Below are positions 40,928-50,000 of a stretch of DNA of 50,000 nt, in pieces. Every line of letters begins with the position of its first letter. Within the stretch, counting starts at the first letter, position 1. The notes beneath the pieces are model-generated. The model did no database searches. It was not told where the DNA came from and was given only the letters and a program-made list of their open reading frames with translations. Source of the stretch: Chrysomallon squamiferum (lineage: Eukaryota; Mollusca; Gastropoda; Neomphalida; Peltospiridae); NCBI GenBank assembly GCA_012295275.1, contig CM022671.1, positions 33,084,927 to 33,134,926 on the forward strand. Reading direction: 5' to 3'. A program made the position numbers and the translations under genes.

Positions 40928-41846
40928 TTTTCATCTATTACAAGTATTCAGTATTATAAAAAGTTTTTGAAGATGGACTGATGCAGACATTTAACTTTTT
41001 AACATACCATTTCATATATAAAAATGTAAAAAGAAAGAAAGAAAGAGAAAATAAGAAATATAAAGATTCCTGAAAATGAAAATATAGCAGCAACTTGGCA
41101 ATAATTTATAAGGTTTCTTTTATTATTTAATTCTTCAAACAAAAATGTGATGAAAATATGAGAAGTGTCATCCTCTACGTTTCCTGTGTACTTGTTATTT
41201 TATAGCTATATTTTATTAATATTAAAAACAGAAACAATCCCTAAGAGAAATGTATCGGTATCTTGGGTAAAAAAGATCATATTCTACCTAACAATTTATG
41301 CATCCTTATAAATGTATTCTTTAAGACATTTTCAAGAATAGCAAACTTCAGTCAGAGAACAACAACAAATGATAATTTCCAAAATCTACAATAAAACTTA
41401 TGTTTATATGTCACACGTCAGTAATAATCAGTCAAACACAATCGTACAATCTCTAATGATTCACACACATTATATAATACACCAGCATTCATTTTCAACA
41501 TGATCTGTGATTATTAACAATATAAAGAAAAGATTTATTTTTATAATGATGCAATAGAATAGCAACACTACTGTGATTATACCTCCATGAGTTGGAAAAT
41601 TCATGACCCCAGGTTGACTGTGTTTCATCTCTTAATACAAAATCATCATCTGTTCTATTGGAAAATTTGCCACAAAGTCCTCAACTGTTTTCAATGTCAT
41701 GAACTGATGGGCTTATATAGACGTTGAAAAATTTGCTCAAATGAAAATGTACAAGTGTTCCAGTGGGAATCAAAACCTGTTAAACAAAAATATTTTTATT
41801 TTATTTTACTGAAAACAACTATAGAGACATTATTATTATTATTATT

Positions 41847-41847
<1 letters not shown>

Positions 41848-41881
<34 letters not shown>

Positions 41882-41950
41882 CAGTTATTATTACTATTAT
41901 GATTACAATTATTATTATTATTGTTGTTGTTGTTGTTGTTGTTGTTATTA
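41848..41950. repeat. (TAG)n and (TTG)n trinucleotide tracts
   Basis: TAG repeats at 41848-41881, TTA-type linker, TTG repeats at about 41922-41946. They lie in an intron of the VWDE-like locus. Confidence 0.92.
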
Positions 41951-42322
41951 TTATTACCAGCAATAAATGCTTTAATAAACTTTTGTAATCAGATTATGTA
42001 CTTGTAAATGTATTTCTAAAAAAGACATTTGATTTATTTTCATGTAATTGTTTTATTTTAGATACCTGCTTCTGCTAGTAATAAAGTATTGCTATATAAT
42101 AATAAGACTAAATATTATTATGTTAGAAACCATTTTCATTTCACATTCAACTCAAAATAAAAATTCTAAATAAATTATTATAGCTGCCACATCATTACTC
42201 TCTAAAAGATAATTACTATATTTTATTGTCATGCATTATTTTGTATTACCAAGCATAATGTCCAGATCTACATAATGAATGTATGCAGCATTCCATTTTT
42301 AGCAGATTAAATATTTTTAATA

Positions 42323-42354
42323 ATAATGATGATGATGATATTATAATAATAATA

Positions 42355-42389
<35 letters not shown>

Positions 42390-42445
42390 AATAATAATAA
42401 CAACAATAACAACAATATATTGTTATTATTATTATTATTATTACT
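42323..42445. repeat. Compound AAT/ATG/AAC/TTA microsatellite
   Basis: Several trinucleotide blocks in series, with the ATG block at about 42355-42388, ending right at the donor side of the VWDE-like exon 42630-42445. Confidence 0.9.
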
Positions 42446-45400
42446 TGATAATCTGCATCATTTTTCTTCCTGACATCCAAGACATCATCAACATCATCAC
42501 ACAGAGTGAATTCCAGTCTTCTGTGACCATGACATCATTGAACCACAAACACAGATTTTCCTGCTCGTATAGCAATACCACACACGCAGAAAGCACGGTT
42601 ATTGTTACAAGGTGTGGTTTCTATCTGCACCTGTAAAGTGTTAAGCAGTTAGTGAAATTCTAAAGTCACCATCGGTAAATGTCAACAAAGAAATATTAAT
42701 TTATTAACATTTGTTTATGAGACTTTATTTTTTAATTTATTTATTTAAATTATGTCAAGTGTTAAAAGAAATATGGATTTATTAATGGATTTATTAATGT
42801 TTGTTTGTGAGACTTTATTTTTTAATTAATAAATCAATTTTTGTTTATGATTAAAACATATATAACTGACTTTTTAATTAGGAATATGTACAGTAGATAA
42901 TAACACTTCTTAGATATTTCAGTAAAGTTTTCTTACAAGATCATCAGATCAATACTTGATATTTTAATTATTTTTTTAATCTCATTATATCAACTTCTGA
43001 TTACAGATCAGCTTTTATAACAACATTTTTCAGTGCATATTTGTAGTAATACTGAGATATCTCACAGTATTTGGTTAACAAATCCATGATAATTAACTAT
43101 GACCAAACAATCACTTGTAAGCAAACAGAATATTTCTTCTCATATTGAAATTAAATACAATTTTATGAATGTCTTCTGCTGGTTGTATGTTTGTCATTGT
43201 CTATAAATGAATTTTCTTTACCTCAGCTTGGTGTTTTATGTTGAAATAGAGAGTGAAATTTCCCATGTACTGGTGTTCATAATATCTGAAAATTAAAAAA
43301 TACTGTGAAAATATAAAAATAAAAAAGATTAAAAATATTTTTTTAAATTTATTCATAATATTTACAGTATTAAAATACTACTTTTATTTTGGCATTCTTA
43401 TGAAATGAATCTTTTAAACTCTCCACTTCCATTTATTTCTTTATAACAGTCTTTGCTGATTCAAAAATGTCAAATGAAAATAGCAACCCACAAAGAAAGA
43501 TTATGTTTGTCCTCTTATCTTTAGTGACATCAGAAAAACACCTATGTTTATTATATTGAAATATTTTATTGTTAACAAGGGTTGCCTCTCATACATTAAA
43601 AACAACTATTTGGATAGTATAATAAAAAAATTACCCAGTGTAAATTGTAAACTTATAAATTTATTAATTTTTACCTAATATGAACTTCATTAAAATAATA
43701 TCTTTATTTACTTTCACTGAGTTCTCATACAGTAACAAAAATATACACTAAAATGTGTAACTAATTGACTTTGGTTAAGATTAATTTAGGGACCATTAAT
43801 TTGTGATATTACTGTAAATGAAATCTGTTGGTAATAAAGTAAATATTATGCACAGAAATAATAAGAAGAAGAAGAAAAAGAAGAAAAAAGAAGAAAAAGA
43901 AGAATATTAACTGTCAGAATTATTTGTTGTAACATTTATGTACTTACATGCCATCAAATGTCAACATATGTGTACCACTGACTGCATGGCATATTTTCCC
44001 TTCTAACATCCATGTGTCCTTGTGGGTTTCAACCTAAAACATTTAAAATATATCTTTACTGTAACTACGATATAACTTTTGTACATTTCCAAGTGATATT
44101 TATTTCTCAACAACAATCTTTGATAATAACAAAATATAACTATACTGTAACAAATTCAAGAGATGCATATTTTTTTTCTCTTTTTCTTTGATGTTATTTT
44201 GTTACACAGAAATGTAAAAATCAAAATCTGATAAACAAAGAATTTTTTACTGATATACTTTTATTGTTGAGTTTGTTTACTTTTGCATTTTTTTACATTT
44301 TTATGAAAACATGAAATGATGCATTAAAATAAAAAAATAATAATAAATTTAAAAAAAATTATAAAGCATATTTAAAATAAAAAAATATAATTAAAAAAAA
44401 ATAGAAACTATCAAAAAATAAAAGGTGTCCAAGGTTTCTTAGTTTACTGCTGTATTTCAGATTTAACAGAGATTTTTAATGTGTAACAAAAAACAGTAAC
44501 ATGGATATGTAACATAACCAAGACTATTAATTCATACTGTGATCATTTGCACAGAACAAAACACTGAGTTGGAAATGTATAACAGTAATTTGGCTATGTG
44601 TTCAGAAAATATATTACAGAATCAAGATACCTTACCACAAATCAAAGGTTTTTGGAATATCAGGAATGGGTTTTCTTTTCTAGTCATAATATTTACAGTG
44701 TACAGTTATGTGAACAGAACTAGACTGATATTGAGTATTTCATTTAAAATCACATTAAATAGTTGCTGTAAGAGAGAAAGAACTGAAAAAGAAATAATGA
44801 TGATAATACAAACCAAGTTCTTACAGGGACATAATCCAATTGGACAAAACACACTGAATTCACTAGCTTAACAAAAAAACCTGGAAGATGTTATCCTCAA
44901 ACCCTGAGCCATCCTATTGTTTAAAAAAAATACTAACCAACAGTTATCCTTTGATAAGTTTTAAATAATAATACCAATAAAAAAACAAAAATTGAAAATT
45001 AAAATTTTAAAAAAATGAAAGGAAAAAGTAATATTAGAAATACATTTTCAAAGAATAATTAAAAAGTATTGCATCATACTGTAACACTTCCGAATGAATT
45101 ATAGTTGGACCAGATCTTGTGTTGTAGAAATGTTCCTGTTCCAAGTTTTAATGTCATTGTTGATGTGGTTCTTTCAGTTGACTTCACATTATTTTTCATC
45201 CTGACAGTGAAATTGTATATTTTCTCCCAATCTCTGCTGTTCACGTTTTGTATACATTTAGATATTTTGAGAGTTTCTCCTTCACATACATTAATCTGAG
45301 TATTTTCTAGAAGAGTCACTCCCAGTGAGCATGGTCTGTTATGAAAACAACCAAAAGGGGCAGTCAGTTGGAACTTGACCTCACCAGTATCACCAGGTTT

Positions 45401-45869
45401 CAAACTTATTCTTGTTGTTAGAAGCTGGAAATAAAAAATTGTATCAAACTGTTTTCCTGAATAATATAAGGAAATGTAAATTCATATATTTATCATTTAT
45501 AATAAACTATTTATCACATGTGAAATAATTATCAATTTTAAAAAAATATTTTGCAGTTATTTCTAAATAAACAAGATTAAGAAATAATTAAACAGTCAAA
45601 CTGCATGTTATTTTTGTGTCTACTTACCTTTATTCCTACATAGCGAGACTTGCTCAGTCAGTTTACTGCCTGCAGAGTCTTCTTTGTAGCTTGCTCTCAC
45701 ACAACAACTTACCTGAAAACATATTAAAATATACAAAATAAATACATTATAAATACATTACATAAAAACATATCAATTCACTCATATATACTCATTGTTT
45801 ATAACAGAATATTTGAATTTTACATTAATACATATAAATTATGATTTCAACCATACACTGAGTTACATT

Positions 45870-45871
<2 letters not shown>

Positions 45872-45917
<46 letters not shown>
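45872..45917. repeat. (CA)n microsatellite
   Basis: About 46 bases of CA in an intron of the VWDE-like locus. Confidence 0.97.
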
Positions 45918-45920
<3 letters not shown>

Positions 45921-47558
45921 GCAACACATAAATGTACATGTAACATATATAATTATGCAGAAATAAACAACATAACATGTTAAATGCACATATCCATACA
46001 CACAGAACATACCAAGACATAACATTATCATCATCATTATTATAGCAAGTTAGTTAAACAGTAAGTACAAATGATTCAAAGCAGCAAATGAATTATATAC
46101 AAAAATGGTGATGATGATAATGATGGTAACAATAAAAATGTTGGAATAATACAAACATTATGATATGTATTATAATAATAATCATCATCATCATCATAAT
46201 TATTATTATTGTTATTATTAATATTATTATAATATAAATATTTAGCAGTGTAATAAATTCTGCTATCATTATTAAACAAAACAAAATGAACCAAAATACC
46301 AACACAAAAAAACACCACAAAAATCAAAACCAAACAACAATACAGAAATAGTTTATATATTACTCACATAAAAACCAACCCTGGTTATGCCATTTTCAGT
46401 CAGATTTCTCTCATCTAATTTGTTATTCTGATCATGGTTCTGTCAGAGATATGATTTAGAAATGGAGAAGAATTTGTTATCAATATACCAATAAATCTTG
46501 TAGAACAGATTTTCAGGAGATTTTTCAAAGTTACAGGAAAAACTGAATTTTGGAAGTATTCCATCTTTAACCAAATCCAAAGCAATGGTAGGTATGCTGG
46601 AGAACTCAGGAACTATATAATCAAAAACGATACTATGAATAGTAATAATAAGAACAAAAACAAGAGAAATAATTGAATATGCAGCATTTATTAAGTTTAA
46701 AGAGCATGAAAAATAGCTTTATATATTTCAGCATGATTTTGGTTTTTTACTGTTATTTTAATATGATTTATCTGCAGAAGAAAAATGCATACATAACTTC
46801 TATATACATTCAGATGATCTTTTATTCACTGATACCAACATTTGGATTAAAATTAAAAACAATGAAGCATGACTACATTTCTGCTTAATCTCAGGCTGTT
46901 TTTTCTACTGGTCCTTCTCATTAGCATAGGTTAATGGTAGAAACAAATGAAACAGTACATTAATTTTATTTACAATAAGAACATTTTAATGGCTACTAGA
47001 ATTTGAAAATACTATTACTTTCAACTCAAAATACAAATCTTTCACTAGAATGATAATACATAGCAAAAATGTTACAACTTACCTTTGGCTGCTGAACCTA
47101 CAAAATAAAATCATTTGGGTACAGAATATGTAAACAGTGAATGCCTGATTAGTAGGTGAAATCAGTGTCATTAATTCAATAGTTAAATAAAATGTTTCAA
47201 AGCAGAATAATTAATTCACATTACTGAACCTAACAAATCTAATCCATCTATCTATCTAACTATTTATTTATTTATTTATTATCATTATAATCATTATTAT
47301 AAATGTGTTTGTTTTTATGCTTACTCAGATAATAGCCAGAATATGATGGAGTTTGTTTGAGATAGTCCACTTTGGGTGTTTTTATAGTTTGTGGCTTGCA
47401 TACAAAACAGATTGTATATATATTTGTAAGTGTGTGCTTGTAAATATGATAGTGTGAGTCTGTGTGTGTGTGTGTGTTTAAAAGTCACTCATGATATTTA
47501 TTAGACAGTAATCTTTAAAATAAAGAAAATATTTGAGTAATATGTAAATTGTTCTTAG

Positions 47559-47821
47559 GCAAACCCTGTGGAAACTATTCTCCATTTCCTAATAATGAAA
47601 GATGTTATGTCAATTATGAAGTGGGAGAATCAGATTCACCAATTAATGATCGATATATCACTGAAGGATAGTATGGAAGTAACTTAGAAATAGCATCAGC
47701 TCCCCTGAGTCCTTACAAGTGTGGGACATTTTTTTCCATATGTGCAAGAAAAAAAAGTACTATTCAACCAAACTATGATGCATCTTTCAGAGGCATGAAC
47801 AAATATTTTCTTTATTTTTAA
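47559..47821 (+). pseudogene. Possible decayed exon, family not recognised
   Basis: After an acceptor-like TTCTTAG, the plus strand reads through 86 sense codons with a single in-frame TAG at 47669-47671 before ending in TAA at 47819. The reading is not low-complexity: it has KPCGNYSPFPNNERCYVNYE, four spaced cysteines in all and a PYKCGTFFSICARKK end, which looks like part of an extracellular domain. I do not recognise the family. It lies opposite in strand to the VWDE-like locus, so it would belong to a different gene. Chance is possible given the AT-rich context, but the codon content is unlike the surrounding DNA. Confidence 0.3.
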
Positions 47822-48127
47822 AGATTACTGTCAAATATCATGTGTTGCCTTTAAACACACACACACGAATTATTCTGTATTTATGTATAATATATATATA
47901 TATATTTATGTAGGCCTATATATGTATATTCCGTTTTTTATTTAGTTAATTATAATTTTATTAGGAATACAAGTGTAATTAAAGTAACAACTGTTTTGTC
48001 TATTGTTTGTCATTGTTTTAATTACAGAAATGATATTTCTGACTTATTTACCAGTTTCGGATTTGTACAGTATAATAGTATTAACGGGGTGGACATAAAT
48101 GCTTGGATTTTTGTTTGGTTGGTTTAA

Positions 48128-48162
48128 TTTTTTTTTTTTATTTTTTTTTTTTTTTTTTTTTC
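48128..48162. repeat. Poly-T tract
   Basis: Two T runs broken by one A, followed by TTA repeats. Confidence 0.92.
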
Positions 48163-48447
48163 TGTTAATTTATTATTATTATTATTAATTATTTTAAATA
48201 CAACCTTATACACATAATACAGCATATCGAATTGTAACGAGCTGCTACAAATACCTTGAACCTTGAAAAACATTAACGTGCTAATCAGAGCAAGCTGTTG
48301 TGAAGCACGTCTACGACAGGCACGCTTTCTGACAGGTCAGCGGGCATGTCTGTCGCAGAAAAGAGTTTTGGGTAAGGAAAGAGAGTGGGTTCTCGTTACG
48401 ATTGCAGGACACATTCTAAAAATATAAGAAAAGGTACTTAAATAGCA

Positions 48448-48470
48448 TGGACCAACAGGAACGATAACTC
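48448..48470. repeat. Copy 1 of a 23-base exact direct repeat
   Basis: The stretch tggaccaacaggaacgataa plus three bases is identical to 49976-49998. Flanking bases differ. Confidence 0.7.
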
Positions 48471-48854
48471 GTAACGGCACAAATTATGTCACTGAAAAAA
48501 GCCCCCAGACATTTAGCCGATTTAATGGGTACAAAGAACCCCTAAATGTTCTTTTCTGCTGGGTTCGGATAAAGGGAACATTGACAATTACAAAAGTTAA
48601 TACATTAATCTTCTTCCGCATTATAATTTCAGTTTATCATGCACGCATTTACATAAAAATAATCCAGTTTGAAAAGTTTGATTTAGATTGAAAAAGTAGT
48701 TAGAAAAGGCGCATGACATCATGGTTTGGTAATATGGACAACCATCCTTACCTTTATCAGTGTAAATCATAAAAAGTTCTGAAAAATGGAGGCAAAATAA
48801 TTTAATTTGGAAGTTTAAAAATTTCCGCGAGCTCATGGAAACTTCCTATGGAAA

Positions 48855-48955
48855 TCGAAGATGGCAGCGTCGAACGCCGAACAGTGTTTACAAACTTTTC
48901 ATAATGCAGTCAATTCTACATGGTTTATTAAAAGTAATTTGATAAAATATGTCAT
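48855..48955 (+). promoter_or_regulatory. Candidate first exon/promoter with a YY1-like start
   Basis: The motif AAGATGGCAGC matches the YY1-type element often found where a housekeeping transcript begins, with the ATG at 48861 in a good context. The frame reads MAASNAEQCLQTFHN and onward, ending in TAA at about 48960, with a possible donor (AAAGTAATT) at about 48935. No next exon could be assigned within the window, so this is only a candidate. Confidence 0.25.
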
Positions 48956-49575
48956 TTAATTAATGCCTCGTATACATAGATGTTTATTGTTGAGTACATA
49001 GATGTCTGTTATTAAGTTGAAATCGCTGCAAAGGTGGAAACCTTTTTCTTTCTTTTTGTTTTTTGTAACTGTTATGTCATACCATCTCGTACACGTTTCG
49101 TATTATATATATTTTTTTCAGATATTATTACAACTTCGCCAGCCCAAAATTAATAAAATAAATGAAATAATAATAAAATAAAATAAAATTAAAATGTTCA
49201 CGGACACTGGCGCATGATATATATATATATATTTCCATTTTTAATACGTTGGATGTCGTATTTACATGCAAAAAACAAACTGGTCACGTGTTATTTGAAT
49301 GATTGCCTTGATAAATTCATTATAACGCTTGAATCAGTTTTACAACAGAAAATTTAAAGAAAAAATTGAAGGGCCGTCAACCGGCCTTATGAAAAAATAA
49401 ATGATTAACTTTTCACTCATTTTCGTTAAAACAAAAAGCATTCAACTTCTAAAACATGTACTATTATGTATACAAACAATGTGTTTCTTATTTTTATTTT
49501 AAAAAAATCATTGGTCCATGCTACATTAAATGGCATAAGTAACCAACTTCCCTCTTATTAATAGAATTTGGCTTC

Positions 49576-49635
49576 TACGCATGCGTTTTGTAATTGATAG
49601 AACTTGGACGTTAATGTTGGACAGTATTCGGTTTG
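49576..49635 (+). promoter_or_regulatory. Candidate promoter with NRF1-like site and 5' UTR donor
   Basis: CGCATGCG at about 49578 fits the NRF1 core. About 50 bases later GGTTTG is followed by GTGAGT (49636), a strong donor, which would fit a short non-coding first exon of a plus-strand gene extending beyond the window. Confidence 0.25.
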
Positions 49636-49850
49636 GTGAGTAGAATATTTATCAAATTATTCATTTTTTTATTTATAGAAAACTGAAATGCACGACCCGT
49701 AAAATGTAAACTGATTTATTAATACTATATTGTTAATGCTTCTAAATATAGACATACACCCCAAATTATTAGCATAATCAGAAAAAAAAAAATTAATAAT
49801 AATAATAATTAATAAATAAATAATAAACTGAAGAAGAAGATTTCTGATTG

Positions 49851-49913
49851 ATTGGATTCGACGATTCGGACCAGGAACCTTACTGATACAGTGCTGTAAG
49901 CTGTAGCTGTTTG
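49851..49913 (-). mobile_element. Possible tRNA-derived SINE remnant
   Basis: On the minus strand, cagcactgtatcagtaagg followed by a ggtccgaatc box resembles the D-arm to B-box part of a tRNA-derived SINE. It parallels the stretch at 10165-10235. The match is weak. Confidence 0.25.
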
Positions 49914-49975
49914 ATTGTTACTCTGATTGCCAGTTCACAACACTGAATATGTAAAACCTATAATAAATTTTAGGC

Positions 49976-49998
49976 TGGACCAACAGGAACGATAACTC
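49976..49998. repeat. Copy 2 of a 23-base exact direct repeat
   Basis: Identical to 48448-48470, lying at the extreme right end of the window, so its full extent cannot be seen. Confidence 0.7.
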
Positions 49999-50000
49999 AT

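Larger units (their letters stand above)
37185..47097 (-). pseudogene. Decaying VWDE-like gene (VWD and EGF domains), 5' incomplete
   Basis: Fifteen minus-strand exons read as a protein like von Willebrand factor D and EGF domain-containing protein: 47097-47083, 46612-46368, 45712-45628, 45424-45080, 44033-43948, 43285-43222, 42630-42445, 41776-41583, 40334-40055, 39736-39584, 39154-38974, 38687-38505, 38267-37999, 37748-37625, 37258-37185. A VWD domain is seen across 44033-41583 (GTHMLTFDG, CVCGIAIRAG, GLCGKF), then a KR-rich linker, an EGF-like module (GCSGHGVCING, CKCNENFSGPDC) and a hydrophobic C-terminal tail. In-frame stops are TGA 46443, TGA 42535, TGA 41681 and TAG 37722. Frame breaks lie between exons 3 and 4, in the T run at 38508-38511 (making another TGA) and at about 38222. 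Splice sites remain good, so the decay is recent, or the assembly has errors. No N-terminal exons were found upstream. VWDE is the best match from memory; another VWD/EGF protein is possible. Confidence 0.7.
47098..50000. other. Right-hand region without a confirmed gene
   Basis: Apart from the possible exon at 47559-47821, no gene is confirmed. About 48240-48900 and 49560-49640 are repeat-poor and CpG-containing, unlike their AT-rich surroundings, and could be promoters of a plus-strand gene continuing past the window, or of the minus-strand VWDE-like locus. (TA)n and TAA/ATA repeats lie at about 49215 and 49795. Confidence 0.4.

Overview
The window is nuclear DNA from an animal, most likely a mollusc or another lophotrochozoan. 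The evidence is split genes with GT-AG introns, very AT-rich intergenic DNA packed with long (TTA)n, (GA)n/(CT)n, (CA)n and poly-A/T tracts, and a metazoan gene set (LHFPL tetraspan, C2H2 zinc-finger protein, AIP co-chaperone, Rab35-like protein, VWDE-like extracellular protein). The phylum is inferred from gene content and repeat style and was not tested by search. No operon, CRISPR array, rRNA gene or intact transposase was seen.

Layout. 1-13394: no convincing gene; AT-rich DNA, microsatellites, a diverged tandem duplication near 341-620, a GC-rich patch at 6020-6094, and several non-repetitive stretches that could be regulatory. 13395-15947 (+): two coding exons of an LHFPL-family four-pass membrane protein, followed 60 bases later by a (GA)n tract of about 190 bases. 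16202-22462: gene-free, with a 155-base (CT)n tract. 22463-25072 (-): two-exon gene for a protein with 12 C2H2 zinc fingers. 26498-29948 (+): complete six-exon AIP (XAP2/ARA9) co-chaperone of 330 residues. 31222-35748 (-): complete six-exon gene for a 200-residue Rab35-like protein in which every nucleotide-binding motif is altered. 37185-47097 (-): 15 recognisable exons of a VWDE-like gene (VWD domain, EGF-like module, C-terminal hydrophobic tail). It carries four in-frame stops in otherwise clean exons and at least three frame breaks, so it reads as a decaying pseudogene. 47098-50000: a possible decayed plus-strand exon, two weak promoter candidates, and a 23-base exact direct repeat whose second copy lies at the window edge.

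The genes do not form a pathway. The zinc-finger and AIP genes are divergent, AIP and the Rab-like gene converge, and the Rab-like gene and the VWDE-like pseudogene are in tandem on the minus strand. The two most notable items are the intact Rab35-like pseudo-GTPase and a 41-base tandem array (40321-40927) whose first unit contains the working 3' splice site of a VWDE exon, so that each further unit repeats that splice site or a near copy of it.
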